DNA of 64,000 bases from positions 128,787,272 through 128,851,271 of the forward strand of contig CM045989.1 in NCBI GenBank assembly GCA_025175895.1, given 5' to 3'. The notes under the pieces were generated by a model, which made no database searches, was not told the DNA's origin, and worked only from the letters and a program-made list of their open reading frames with translations. The position numbers were made by a program, and so were the translations under genes. The stretch is from Wurfbainia villosa (Eukaryota; Streptophyta; Magnoliopsida; Zingiberales; Zingiberaceae). Positions 10,429 through 22,800 of this stretch are shown here, one piece after another (positions within the stretch are counted from its first letter, which is position 1; the number at the start of each line of letters is the position of its first letter).

Positions 10429-11132
10429 TATTGGTGCAATCGGCCCAGGTCACGATTGACCGGATTCGAGTTTGACTCGAGTAAGTGTTTTGATGTTTGA
10501 CATGGATGTCTGACATTAATGTCTGACTTGTGTTGGTGAGATTGTTGGTGCAATAAACCCAGGTCACATTTGATGTTTGACGATGGTTTGACCATTGCCA
10601 TGGGAAAGTCCAAGTCATGGGTACTTGGCATGGAAAGTCCAAGTGGGACACTTGGCATAGGAAAAGTCCAATTCTTGAGTACATGGCATGTAAAGTCCAA
10701 GCATGGGTCTTGGCAAGGAAAAGTCCAACATGGGTTGACAAGGAAAGTCCAAGCATGGATCTTGGCATGGAAAGTCCAAAATGGGTTGGCAAGGGAAAGT
10801 CCAAGCTTGAGTCTTGGCATATGGAAAGTCCAAGGGGTTTGATATTAGTGGCGTAAAGTCCAAACGGGAGTCTTGGCAGCATAAGTTCAATGATTGTCGG
10901 CGTAAAGTCCAAGCAGAGTCTTTGCAGTGTAAGTCCAATGTGCCTTGGCAATATAGATCAACTTAGCATGACATTGACGATGGAAGCAACTGAAGGCTAG
11001 CGTATGGATGAACAAGTCATGGATGACTTGGAGAGATCCGATAAGTGCGAGGCTGAAAGAGGTGGCTAGAAGGCTTAGGTCTAGGCTAAGGGTGATCTTG
11101 CAAGTAAGGGGGCACCATACTTGGGGTAAAAC
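10429..11132 (+). repeat. 5' LTR of element A, first part
   Basis: Starts TATTGGTGCAATCGG (TG changed to TA) and aligns with 32331-33030. The last five bases, AAAAC, are the target duplicated by element B. It contains a second head-like block near 10541 and the tandem array at 10596-10945. Confidence 0.85.
10596..10945 (+). repeat. Minisatellite in LTR of A (AAAGTCCAAG...CTTGGCA units)
   Basis: Roughly ten to twelve imperfect units of about 26-36 bases, each with AAAGTCCAA followed by CTTGGCA or a variant. CCAAG and CTTGG within a unit are complementary, so each could form a small hairpin. The same array is in the other LTR at 32496-32855. Long open frames across it on both strands are by-products of the repeat. 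Confidence 0.85.
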
Positions 11133-13334
11133 TGTTGGGTTTTCGACACCGTGATGAGTGTGTGTTTAAACAAGTTTCGTAAACATGTGCACAACGGAAG
11201 AATTAAAAAGAAATAAATCTAATTTATTACAACACACATATCACACACATTCATAATACAACATGTATAGATATAATCATAAATTCAAATTTTGCAATAA
11301 AAGGAAATTACTCTAGTTATACCTGACGTATTACATACAGCGGGAATGACATCAACCGGAGCGCCTCTCGCTAGAATCGCCTCTATCCGTATCCACGCCG
11401 AGTATCGTCGAGATGGATTCACAAATCCATGAGCCTCGTCTTCATAGGAGTCACTGGCCTCGTGTCGAAGACGATGTGATTGAGAGATGATCACAATCCG
11501 AATCAAAATTCGGATTGGAAATCGAGTCCCTAAAATTCACTTCTCTAGAGAGGTATTCATCAACCATTTGACGAATCCTTCGTCTTCCACCTATGAGGAA
11601 TATCGGAGATCAAATCCTCGGAAAAGTAGCCGCTGTCAGAGCTCAAAACATCGTCCAAACGATGCTCTGACACGAAAGAAAGAAGCTGTCCAGAAAACTA
11701 GACAGCTTGGTGGAGGAGTTGCACCCGCCCAAAGGAGGATGGCCGGCTGCACCTTGGTCACCGGAGCCAAGGAAAGTTGCCGGAGGATCGTTTGCAGAAG
11801 CTTGGACGCCGACAACAAGGTGGACGGCGGCACAAGGGCTGGCGGCGTGGAGAGCTTGGGTGGCAGCAAGGAGAAGAGAGGGAGAGGGTGGCTAGGTTTT
11901 CCAATACACAAGTTATCCACAAAAAACCCTTAAGCCATGTTTTTATAGAGAACACATTCTCCTAACGGTTATTGGTTTATAACCAAAACCCATTAACCCG
12001 CTCCAATAACTTAAGTTAAAATAAACCAAACCACATTGGTTTATTTTAAGTTAAAACGAACCGAACCAACTTTGGTTCATTTGTTTAAAACAAACCAAAC
12101 CCCTTTGGTTTATTCTTCACCATTGGATTAGAACCCAACCAATTTGGGTCATCCATCATGTCTTCATAAGACACAGCTCATCCATGCTTCCATTGTGACT
12201 GAAACAATTTCATGCTCACTCCTTATTTGGTTCAACCAAACCTAGTTTCTCTCGGTCTGAGAATCTCAATCTCAAGCTCGTTTTAAATCTTTCGGATTAC
12301 GCTCGTTGTGCATGTGACCAAATAGGTTCCCGATTTATGTTAGACATCTATAATAAACCATTAATTATAAAATGATCATGAGTGGCATCTAGTAGTACAT
12401 CATGATCTCCAATTAACCGAAAAATCAATGGTTGATCCAGAACCATTTCTGAAACCCTTCAGCAGCTATAATGAATCATGCCCCGTTCCCTTCACGTATC
12501 TTATACTCACTTGGTTGAGGACATGGTCTATAGTGTCAGTCCCCAATAGGTTGACTATGTCACACCTAGCCCAAGTATCATTTCCTCGTCCTACAGATTC
12601 TAGTTACTGCACATGTATTGAAGAGTACCTTACTATAAACATGTAATGCTTTGGCCAAAGACTTTAGTAACAATTCGATGAGAGGCCAAGGGTATACATC
12701 TCCTTGCAAGGAGTGGTGAATCCTTTATAGGCTATTCAAACACCTTCGGCCACTTCGACTTATACCTAATCATCCCGGGTCCACATCTCCTTGGAAATGC
12801 CTCCTTAAGATGTCAAAGCATAAATCTTCATGACTAAGATGACATGAATACCGCAAGTCAAAGGAACATCACACTTAAGCAGCAGTAAGAACTTCATTGA
12901 CATATCCATATATGCAGAGAACCATATGAAGTCTTACAGCTGGTCACTCCAATGAAATAGTTACCATAACTAGCATCCACGATTAACTCCGGACATCACA
13001 ATATCTCCAGCCAGTGAGAATCAGCTACTTGGATACACCAAGGAGTATACCTCGTGCTAGTCTTGACAGAATTGACGGTGTTCATATCCATCAATTCATC
13101 GACTAGGGATAATTCCAATACATCACAATTACACATGTAGAGATACTCACTAGTTATGATCCAATCACAAATTCTCTCATGCTGCGAATCATATTGTGGA
13201 CATTCAGTAAATGAGTTTAAGATCCAATCAAATACCTGAAAACATGTATACTCAAATAATGAATCTTAATTTATCAAATAAATGGTACAACCATAAGGTA
13301 ATTGCCTTAGGACACCTCTCATATATTACTAACA
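11133..13334 (-). repeat. 3' LTR of element B (left side)
   Basis: 2202 bp. Contains TTTTATA (11941-11947), the reverse of the TATAAAA box seen in the other family members, a nearly perfect AGCTGTCCAG hairpin near 11687-11706, and repeated AAACCAAA/TTTGGTTT blocks at about 12010-12150. Small frames inside, including an Ala/Arg/Gly-rich one near 11640-11930, are not genes. Confidence 0.9.
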
Positions 13335-13352
13335 AACTCCCACTTGGCCTAA
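13335..13352 (-). other. Polypurine tract of element B
   Basis: AACTCCCACTTGGCCT, which on the minus strand is AGGCCAAGTGGGAGTT directly before the LTR. Element D has AGGCCAAGTAGGAGTC at the same place. Confidence 0.75.
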
Positions 13353-13354
13353 TG

Positions 13355-13793
13355 TCAATCACCACGGTTTCCAATACCATAAGCTCTAACATGATCCTCA
13401 AACTTACTTTGAGGTAAGGCCTTAGTTAAAGGATCCGCTAAGTTCCTTTCAGTGGGAATCTTCTCGATTTTTATTTCCTTCCTACTTATGATCTCTCTGA
13501 TCATATGATAGCGGCGAAGCTCATGTTTGGATCGTTGATGAGACCACATCAAGTTCAGAGATGAACTTCTTGATCTAAATTGCTTCCTTTGCTGCTTCCG
13601 AAGCTGCAATGTATTCTGCCTTAGTGCCAGAATCCGCTATAGTGTCTTTCTTGGAACCTTTCCAACTTATTGTGCCTTTATTCAAGGTGAACACGTACCC
13701 AGACTGAGACCTGGAATCATCCTTGTCTGTATGGAAGCTGGCATCCATATACCTGCGTATCACCATGTTCCCTTCTCCATATATTAGGAACAC
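13355..13793 (-). pseudogene. pol: RNase H remnant of element B
   Basis: Minus-strand frames at 13575-13793 and 13355-13609 overlap and are out of phase, so a frameshift splits the domain. Recognisable blocks are YMDASFHTDKDDSRSQSGYVF (near 13690-13755), SGTKAEYIAASEAAKEAI, and the usual end ERNLADPLTKALPQ. The copia RNase H acidic set (D in the YTDA block, E in KAEY, D near LADPLTK) can still be placed. The polypurine tract follows immediately. Confidence 0.75.
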
Positions 13794-13807
13794 ATCCTTA
13801 GTTCTTC

Positions 13808-15209
13808 TTAAGTCTTCAGGATCGTCTTAACAGCCGCCCAATGATCCATTCCTGGATCAGACTGGTATCTGCTCGTGACACTCAGAGCATACGATACATC
13901 GAACCTCGTACATAACATAGCATACATGATAGATCCTATTGCGGATGCATAAGGAATCTTACTCATGCAAATCCTCTCGTCTTCTGTGCGCGGACACATA
14001 GACTTCGAAAGGTGTATCCCATGCCTAATGGGAAGGTAACCTTTCTTGGATTCTGACATGTTAAACCTCTTTAGCACTTGGTCTATATATGTAAACTGTG
14101 AAAGACCAAGCAACCATTTCGATCTATCCCTATAGATCTTAATCCCGAGGATGTAGGTTGCTTATTCGGTCTTTCATGGAGAATGTCTTGGACAACCAAA
14201 TTTTAACTGACTGTAAGACAGAAATATCATTTCCTATAAGTAATATGTCATCGATATACAATACTAGGAACACGACTGCACTCCCACTAACCTTCTTGTA
14301 CACACAAGGTTCGTCCAGATTTTGTGGGAAATCAAACTTTTTGATTGTCTTATCAAAACGAATATTCCAGCTCCTGGATGCTTGCTTCAGTCCATATATG
14401 GATCGTCGTAGTTTACATACCTTGGTTTTATCAGCCGATGTAAAACCCTCATGTTGTATCATATACACGCCCTCGAGCAAGTTTCCATTAAGGAAAGATG
14501 TTTTCACATCCATCTGCCATATCTCATAATCATAATGAGCCACTATAGCCAGGAGCATCCGAATAGATTTAAGCATAGCAACAGGTGAATAGGTCTCGTC
14601 ATAATCAACACCTTGCTTTTGACGATATCCTTTCGCCACCAATCTAGCCTTATAGGTAATCACATTACCATCCATGTCAGTTTTCTTCTTGAAAACCCAC
14701 TTGCACTCTATAGGCTTTATGCCTTCAGGTGGGTCAACCAAGTTCCAAACTTGATTTTCATACATGGAGTCCATTTCCGACTTCATGGCGTTAAGCCACT
14801 TATCCCTTTCTGAACTTTTCTGAACTTCTTCATAACTGGTAGGCTCCTCATCATCAATGAGTAACACATTGTTCGATTCACTTATGAGAAATCCATATCT
14901 CTTAGGAATGTTGCATGTTCTACCAGATCTATGAAGATGTGGTGTCTCAATAGGTCCAGTCGATGGCTCATCACTATGAGTTATCAGTTGTGGTGCTTCA
15001 CCAGGTATCTCATCAATGTCTATTTGAGTCTCTCGAGCCTCCTCAAGCTCAACGACACTCCCACTGTTTTCTTGCAAGAGAAACTCTTTCTCTAGAAACA
15101 CAGCATGCCTTGAAACAAACACCTTTTGTTCCACAGGATGATAGAATTGGTAACCCCTTGTTTCCTTAGGGTATCTAATAAATAGATATTTATCAAACTT
15201 AGCATCCAA
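13808..15209 (-). pseudogene. pol: Reverse transcriptase and integrase C-terminus of element B
   Basis: A 356-codon minus frame (14139-15209) runs from the integrase tail (FIRYPKETRGYQFYHP, then an acidic linker) into RT, with KWVFKKKTDMDGN, QMDVKTSFLNG and the catalytic YIDD at 14247-14258. A frameshift near 14139 puts the thumb (FTYIDQVLKRFNMSESKKG) into the frame at 13808-14113, which holds the later SIMYAMLCTRFDVSYALSV block. This is the best-preserved coding segment of B. Confidence 0.8.
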
Positions 15210-15922
15210 TTAATCTGATACAGTCCACTTCACATAAGCAGGACAACCCCATATCTTCAAGTAAGATACATGAGATTTCTTACTATTTCATATCTCATAT
15301 GGAGTAGTGGAGACTACCTTGGTTGGCATTCTGTTTAGCAAGTAAACAGTTGTCTGAAGTGCATAGCCTCAAAAGGACTTGGGAAGATTTGCGTGATTCA
15401 TCATTGACCTGACCATGTCCAAAAAGGTCCGGTTATGCCTCTCAGATACACCATTACGCTGCGGTGTATATGGCGGAGTCCATTGAGATAATATACCATT
15501 GTGCCTTGGATAATCTAGAAACTCTTGACTCAAGTATTCGCCACCTCGATCCGATCAAAGTATTTTAATACTCTTGTCATGTTGTTTCTCTACTTCATTT
15601 CTGAATTCTTTGAACCTTTCAAAGGCTTCAGACTTGTGTTTCATCAAGAACACATACCAAACCGTGAGTGATCATTGGTGAAGGTAATGTAGTAGCTATA
15701 GCCTCCTAGAGCTTGAGTTGACATAGGTCCACATACATCAGTATGTATTAGACCAAGCAACTCTCCCACCAGTTCACCTTTTCCCGTAAAAGGTAACTTA
15801 GTCATCTTGCCTTTTAAGCAAGATTCGCATGTATCATATTAATCCAATTCAAATGATTCTAGAATTACACATCGGTGTAATTTGGACATGCGTTTCTTGC
15901 TTGCATGGCGAAGACGGCAATG
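15210..15922 (-). pseudogene. pol: Integrase core of element B, heavily decayed
   Basis: No long frame, but minus-strand translation in pieces gives the GAG-pre-integrase zinc-finger region (HCRLRHASKKRM), ESCLKGKMTKLPFTGKGE, GLIHTDVCGPMSTQALGGY and later the WTPP/NGVSER region. Several stops and frameshifts lie between 15560 and 15860. Element D (57001-57700) gives the matching better copy. Confidence 0.65.
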
Positions 15923-16423
15923 TCACATATAGGAGTCTAATTGATTGTCCTTTCGAGCATGCTTGTTGCTCGCTTCGATATTGAATATGTCACTGGATAC
16001 GTCCAACGTATAAATATCATTGCTTATAGTTCCAGTCTTATAAAGAATGTCATTCAAAGTTATGTAACAAAAATTGTTACTAAAAGTTAAATGGTACCCA
16101 TTTCTATTTAAACAAGAAATAGAAATGATGTTCTTTATCAATGAAGGAACATAAAAGCAATTGTCCAGTTCCAAGACAAGTCCTATAGGGAGTTTGAACA
16201 AATACGTTCCGATGGCGAGTGAAGCAACCTTTGCTCCATTCCCAACACGTAAATTTGATTCTCCCTTGACGAGTCTTCTTCTATTTCTTAGCCCATGTAT
16301 GTCTTTACATATATGTGAGCCACACCCAGTATCTAATACCCAAGTGTCTAAGGAATTAGAATGACAATAAATAATGAATATATCTAAAGAAGATGGGGCA
16401 TCTAATGTCTTATTCTTCTTCAC
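15923..16423 (-). pseudogene. pol: Aspartic protease of element B
   Basis: Minus frame with TWVLDTGCGSHIC, so the D-T-G catalytic motif is intact, then RNRRRLVKGESNLRVGNG and FYVPSLIKNIISISCL. It stops at TGA (15923-15925) where a Trp before HCRLRH is expected. Element D has the identical TGA at 56998-57000. Confidence 0.75.
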
Positions 16424-17032
16424 GGACTCAAGATAAATCTTGCAGTTTCTTCACCAATGGCCCTCCTTGCCACAATGATGGCAAGTGCCCTTTTGAGTTG
16501 GTTTTGCCTTTTTAGCCTTTTTCTTCTTCCCCTTTTGATGTTCCTTTGACTTCCTCTTAGAACCTTTCTTTGAGGAATCAACTAACAGCACCGTCCCCTG
16601 CTCATGCTTCTCAGAAGGCTCCATAGTCTTTAGGATGTTGAGCAGTACCACAGATGAACCTTCTTGCATCTCAGAGGTGAAGAGGAGCTTGGAGACTTCG
16701 AACCTTTCGAATCTCACTTTCTCATCAAACAACTCATAAAGATAAAGGACTAGGGTATGAGCATCCATATGCTCAAGCTGCTTCCGTAGCTTGGGTACCA
16801 TCACGGCTAGCATGATGCAACTCGCCAATTCAGAATCAGTCACATGTTTCTGATAGGCCAACAATTGGTTCGGAGTTGCATCGTCACTAGGATGGGCGGG
16901 AAGAGGCACTTCGAGGATATTCGTAAGCTTTTCCGCCTTGAGAATAATTCTCAAGTTTCTAAGTCAGTCCAAGAAGATCGGCCTAGTCAATTTATTTGAA
17001 TTAAAAATCGAGCACAAATTCAAAAGCATCAT
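16424..17032 (-). pseudogene. gag: gag of element B, with internal deletion
   Basis: The start is taken as the tandem ATGs at 17027-17032 on the minus strand, as in D. The N-terminal gag block is present with a TGA replacing the Trp of LDWL. After MQEGSSV (near 16650) the sequence jumps to LLNILKTMEPSEK. About 56 residues present in the related gag of F, including its LILQSLP and MNYYM blocks, are absent. A Lys-rich stretch and one zinc knuckle (CHHCGKEGHW) follow, interrupted by another TGA. Element D lacks the same segment. Confidence 0.75.
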
Positions 17033-18315
17033 GATCAATCAATTAACCTAGAAATACAAAATGAGCATATATAAGAAAGATGATCTAAATGCATCAACAT
17101 ACATTTATAAGCCCCATTCATTTTTCGAATTTCAAAAACCCCAAAATCACTTCGGGAGATCGTATGTCCATCTCCGAATGGGCTGATATCCAACATAGAT
17201 ATGAACAACCTTAGAGAGAGTCCAACAAACCATTCATATCCACGATGGTAGGTTTCAAATATGCCGATTGCATATCACATATATGCAACTATCACAATGT
17301 GCTATCAACTAATTGAATGTTCACACATACATCGGATTGTTAACTCATTAACAAGTATGCATCATATGCATAGCACCCAACATCACCTCCCTTCACATCG
17401 ACCTTGGAGAGAGTCCAACAAGCCGATGCTCCAGGTTAAAGCCAACCCATTAATCGAGAAATAGTTTTAATATGGTTAGAGCGCATTCAACCAATTAGCC
17501 TGGCTTGGAGAGAGTCCAGCAACCAAAGCTAACGATTGACCTCTGACTCTTACCATATTAGTATTAAACTATTTCATAGTTTGAACATGTTCAGGTTTGA
17601 GCCGGGCTTGGATAGAGTCCAACAACTCAAACAAGAAAGAGAACTCTGATTCTAACTATATTAATGGAAGGTGTAGGCTTTAATATTGAGTAAGGATTTT
17701 TATGTCTCATTCACTTTGCATGCAAATAACTATTATCTACATGGCATGACATACATGGCATATATCTACATGTCACAACACACATGACATAATGATATGC
17801 ATCTAATGCAATTACATGACATACAATTATGACATGTACAAAAATTTCATTATATGTCAAAACTATTTATGGAAATAAAATATGTTTGAGATTTGATTCT
17901 CCAAATCAAATCATGATTAAATTAAAAAACAAATTTCCAAATCTAATAACATATTTTATTTATGAAAAGTGTTGATTAAGGAAAGTTAAATTTAATTTAA
18001 GAAACAAATTTTTTAAATTGTCAAAACTATTTATGGAAATAAAATATATTTAAGATTTGATTCCCAAATCAAATCATGATTAAATTAGGAAACAAATTTC
18101 CAAATATAATCAAATATTTTATTTATGGAAAGTGTTAATTTCCATAAATACTTCTAGACTTTCCAAAAGTAGAAGATTTCCATAATTACTTCTAGACTTT
18201 CCAAAATTAGAAAATTTTCATAAATACTTCTAAACTTCCAAAAGTAGAAAATTTCTATAAATACAATTACAACTATCGCAAAACAATTTTATGATTATGT
18301 CGAAACACAACCTGG
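17033..18315 (-). other. Leader of element B (primer site to gag)
   Basis: Non-coding, AT-rich. It contains several dispersed copies of a motif reading TTGGAGAGAGTCCAACAA on the plus strand (near 17211, 17404, 17506 and 17608), matching four copies in D's leader. It also has repeated TATTTATGGAAA-type blocks at about 17870-18260. Confidence 0.7.
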
Positions 18316-18327
18316 GCTCTGGTACCA
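18316..18327 (-). other. Primer-binding site of element B
   Basis: GCTCTGGTACCA on the plus strand, so TGGTACCAGAGC on the minus strand, one base from the LTR end. One base differs from the usual TGGTATCAGAGC. Confidence 0.85.
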
Positions 18328-18328
18328 C

Positions 18329-19086
18329 TATTGGGTTTCCGGCAGCGCAGCAAGTGTGTGTGTTCGAACATGTTTCGTAAACATGTGCACAGCGAAAGAA
18401 TTAAAAAGAAATAAATCTAATTTATTACAACACACATATCACACGCATGCATAGTACAACATGTGTAGACATAATCGTAAATTCAAATTTTGCAATAAAA
18501 GAAAATTACTCTAGTTATACCTGACATATTACGTGGAGCGGGAATGGCATCAACCGGAGCGACTTTCGCTAGAATCGTCTCTATCCGTATCCACGCCGAG
18601 TATCGTCGGGATGGCTTCACAAAGCCATGAGCCTCGTCTTCGTAGGAGTCACTAGCCACGTGTCGAAGATGATGTGATCGAGAGATGATCACAATCCGAA
18701 TCAAAATTCGGATTGGAAATCGAGTGCCCAAAACTCGCTTCTCCGGAGAGGTATTCATCAATCGTTTGACGAATCCTTTGTCCTCCACCTATGAGGATTA
18801 CTGGAGATCGAATCCCTGATAAAGTAGTCGCTGTCGAAGCTCAAAACGTCATCCAAACGACGCTCTGACATGAAAAAAAGTTGTCTAAAAAACTGGACAG
18901 CTTGGTGGAGGAGTTGCGCCCGCCCAAAGGAGGATGGCCGGCTGCACCTTGGTCACCAGAGCCAAGGGAAGTCGCGGGAGGATCATTAGTAGAAGCTTGG
19001 ACGCTAGCAGCAAGGTGGATAGTGGCACAAGGGCTGGCGGCGTGGAGAGCTTGGGCGGCGGCAAGGAGAAGAGAGGGAGAGGGTGG
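18329..19086 (-). repeat. 5' LTR of element B, first part
   Basis: Aligns with 11133-11890. Ends in GGTGG (19082-19086), the target duplicated by element C. The outermost base pair is TA rather than TG. Confidence 0.87.
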
Positions 19087-21182
19087 TGATAACTGTCATT
19101 TTGTTGTATTATTTTGGTCCTTAATATCACTGTTTTTATCCTCTCGAGTGATTTATTATTGATTATTTGCATGTTTTATGAGTTTGGATTCATTTTGGAC
19201 CTTTTTGTAAATTCTCCTATATTTTGGACTTATTTGCGAATGTTATCTTTATTTGTAGGAGATCGAGATGAGCCACTGGACTAGACTCAAGTTAGATCAA
19301 ATATGGCTTCATTTGGGGTCGTAATAGACATTTCAAAATGATTTAATCTGAGCCCTTTATCCAGATTAGAAGGCAAATCAAATCAAGAGTTCAGATCTGA
19401 GCATTATAGATCGTTCGAGGAAAGTGATTGATTCTATCCATCCGATCAGGATCCAACGCACATTAAGATCTACACGCCTTGGCCGCTCATCCGACCATTG
19501 ATCGTGATTATACCTTCGCACGGATCAGATCCGGCATCATCGCAAATCGATCGATTTCAGCCGTTGGATGGAGAAGCCTAATTAAGCAGTTAATATATCA
19601 TCAAGCCCTAGCTTCAAATGGACGGCTGGGATCAGATGAAGCTCAGATCAGACGGCTCAAAGATTTCATTTAATAAAACCTAACTTTCCTACACTCCATA
19701 GAATCGGCGGCGCAGAAACTTCATGAAAGGTCTCCTTCTTCGCGACGAACGGCGGCGTCCTCTTCCGTTTCCATTCCGGCGGCGGGATCGCACAGGAAGG
19801 CGGCGGCGAAGCAGGAAGAAGGTCCTTCCATATCTCGACGAGCAGCGCAACTCGAGCCGAGGCATTTTTTTTCCCCATTTTCACGCGCGGCAGAGTGTTT
19901 CTTCCCCACGATCGGCGGCGACAGTCTGGCAGCCCATTCCGGCGATCTCCCCTCCGACAGCCGGCGATGATCCCAGGCGAGCCTCGGCGGACGATCAGAT
20001 GTCGTGATTCGGACAGCTGACCAGAAGCGAGGCGAGCGAGGGATTCCGGCGAGTCCAGCTCCATCACCGGCGATTCCATTCCTTTCCGGCGACCGGGATT
20101 AGGCCACTTCATCTCCACCATCATCAGCTGCCGGGATTAGGTAGTTTCAGCTTGTCATCCGCCGATGAGGAGATTTTCCACCACTGTTCCGGCGATTCCA
20201 CCCCATTCCGGCGACCGGGATTAGGCCGCACCGCTTCGACATTCCATCCACTAGCTACCGGGACTAGGAGCTCCGCCATCCACCGAGCAAAGGTTCACAT
20301 TCTCCACATTAGCAATACGTAACCGAACGACATTCACTCTTTGCCGCGATGCCGGGATTAGGACCGCATCCATAATCCATCGACGGAGGGGCTGTTCGGT
20401 TTATTGTCGCCATCGTGGGGTTACCGATTGCTTATGTTTGGATTTAGTCCATTTAATTGGATATTTTACTTTATCATGTTTGTTTTATTACGGTTAATTT
20501 GTTATGTTATGTTGATCATGTTTAGGTTAGTTTTCATTTAAAATTGTCCAATCAATGCATCGTATAGTGACAGTATGGTGTTTTGGTTGGAGTGCTTTCA
20601 TTATTAGGATAGATTTCCTTTACATTCGACCAGTTACCGTATAGTGACAGTGCGGTGCCTGGTTGAATTGCTTTCGTTTATTGCATTTCATTTATTGCAG
20701 TTTTCAGTGGTTGTTTGATCATTGTGCCGTATAGTGACAGTGCGGTGCATGGTTGAATAGTTCACATCGCTTTTCCTTCTGTCTGTTAGTTTAGTTTTTT
20801 TATTTGTTTGATCGCTTGATCATATAGTAGTGACACGGTGCTTGGTTGAATTGTTCACATTTGTTCGATCATTGTACCGTATAGTGACAGTGCGGTGCGT
20901 GATCACTTACTTTTGCGCATTAGGATAGTTGCTTGTTATTTATTATTTGGTAGTTAGATTTACTTCTTGCATGTTTAATTCTCATGTTTGTTTTTGATTT
21001 TGCATTTTAATTGTTTTGATAATTGTAAAAACCCCCAGTGTTTACTACATTTAAAAACAAGCGCCCGACCATTAGGTTCGTTGGGAGATGACCCGAGTCA
21101 GTCCTATATTGCATTAGTGTAGTTAGGGGGTTCGGTAAATAATTTGGGAACGGTATTACGACAATTCATCACCGCTCTATCA
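19087..21182 (+). repeat. 5' LTR of element C
   Basis: 2096 bp. It contains a GC-rich block (about 19700-20400) with repeated CCGGCGA and CCGGGATTAGG motifs, then about five spaced copies of CGTATAGTGACAGTGCGGTG (20570-20900). Open frames in the GC-rich block are by-products of composition. Confidence 0.9.
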
Positions 21183-21187
21183 AATTT

Positions 21188-21205
21188 TGGCGCCGTTGCC
21201 GGGGA
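21188..21205 (+). other. Primer-binding site of element C
   Basis: TGGCGCCGTTGCCGGGGA, five bases after the LTR. This is the standard Athila/Tat-type site, distinct from the Met-tRNA site of all the copia elements here. Confidence 0.85.
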
Positions 21206-21239
21206 ACTCTAATGGGTTCATTTGTCTTTAAACTGTAGT

Positions 21240-22800
21240 TTGTTTGTTTGTTTTCTTTTTCTTTTGTTATTATTGTCTTTCTTATCATTTATATTTGTTT
21301 CTCATTATATTTGTTTGTGTGGATGACTAGGTCTTCAGGTGATCATCTACTTGAATTTTGCAGCAGTTTTTCTCTTCCCTCAGAGGCCCAGCCTAGGAAG
21401 GGGGTTGTTGAAGAAAAGGCTAGGGAAGCAGATTCCCAAGTATGCCGATGTTTTGTTTCACGAGAAGTTGTACTCTTTCTATGGAGGTAGGAGATACTGT
21501 AGTTCGGTTCAGTATTTTGGACGCTATGAGGTACCTGATGGAGGATCATTCTATTCTTAGCATGGTTATAGTTGATGAGTTGGATTGCATGAATTTTATT
21601 TCTTAGTCTATTTTTCATTTGGATATCTCTGCACCTTCTATATTTTGTTATGATTTTATTGATTCTGTTGATTCTGATGTTGATAATGATTTGTTGTTAG
21701 GACCTATCTATGAGCCCTCTTTTTATGTAGACCGGGATATGGATTGTGTAGGGACTAGCGCTCTTCAGGCGATGCCCCAAGGATCACTTCCATCAGATGT
21801 TTGTGAGAAATGTTATTTCATGGTCGAGTATGGGATATCTTGGATTATATTATCTCTGTATATGATATTGAAGTAGATCCTGCTAAAATTCATGCTATAT
21901 ATTCTTTATCTTACCCCCGCATGCGGGAAGTTGTGCTTTTCTAGGTCATGAGGTTTCTACGGACATTTTATCGTAGACTTCAATGATTGCCCTACCCTTG
22001 ACCAAATTGTTGCGAGAAGGAGGTGGTATTTCAGGTTTGTGAGATTGCGATAGAGATCGAGCCCACCCCATAGCGCATTCTTTTCGGATGAGCAACTTTT
22101 TCACTGTAGGGGTAAGACACCATGGTATGATCTTGCTATTTATTTAGTTGCCGTGTTGTACCTTCACATTTTACTCATGCACAAGTCCAGAAATTGAAAA
22201 GTGATGCCAAGTATTATGTATAGGATGATCTTTATCATTGAAAATTTTGTAATGATCAGATTATTAGATGATGCACTTGATTATGAGTTTCATTCCATAT
22301 GTATTTACTTTTGTTATTCTCTGGCTTGTGGGGGGTATTTTGGACCCCAAAGAACTGCTAGGAAAGTTTTAGAGTTTGATTTGTATTGGCCCACCTTATT
22401 TCATGATGTCTCTGAATTCTACAAGTCTTGTGAGCGATGTCAACGAACAGGGAACATAGGACGTAGAAATGAAATGCCTCAAAAACTTTTGTTATTTTGT
22501 GAGATTTTCGATATTTGAGGTATTGATTTTATGGGTCCTTTTCCTGTATCTTTTGGATTTCCATATATTCTTTTGGCATATGATTATGTTTCTAAATGGG
22601 TGGAGGTCATCCCCACGATGATGATTCTCTAGTTGTGGATTTTGTTAGGTCTCACATATTTTGCAGATTTGGAGTTCCCAGGGCGATCATTAGCGATCAA
22701 GGGTATCACTTTTGCAACAGCCTCATGAAGTGTTAAGCAATGAGATCAAGTCTATTCTAGAGAATACGGTGGGGCCAGACATGATGATGCTTCTTCTCCA
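21240..22800 (+). pseudogene. pol: Athila-type pol remnants (RT end, integrase)
   Basis: Short pieces in changing frames but in correct order. Near 21850-22010, the RT end (IEVDPAKIHAI, then a worn GFYRRFI and PLTKLL). Near 22085-22260, the linker (FSDEQLF, PWYDLAIYLV, LKSDAKYY). At 22320-22500, the integrase zinc finger (CGGYFGPQRTARKVL, FYKSCERCQRTGNIGRRNEMP). Near 22520-22690, the core (GIDFMGPFPVSFG, DYVSKWVEVIPT). Near 22735, SNEIKSILENTVGP. Gag, protease and most of RT are missing. An acidic segment at 21619-21790 (LLLGPIYEPSFY) may come from the region between gag and RT. Confidence 0.7.

Noticed and set aside
10600..10625. GGGAAAGTCC resembling an animal NF-kB site
   Set aside because: Plants lack NF-kB; it is the repeat unit of the LTR array.
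10421..10951. Long overlapping minus-strand frames with repeated LDFPCQ/GLSLPTHV-type residues (also 32456-32917)
   Set aside because: They are translations of the AAAGTCCAAG minisatellite in the LTR of A, open in several frames at once, and lack any start or context for a gene.
11487..11933. 148-codon plus frame
   Set aside because: It runs antisense through B's LTR; its counterparts in other LTRs of the family are broken, and no domain is recognisable.
19666..20124. 152-codon minus frame and overlapping plus frames rich in Arg, Pro and Ser
   Set aside because: They lie in the GC-rich part of the Athila-type LTR, are only partly conserved in the other LTR, and exist on both strands; composition explains them.
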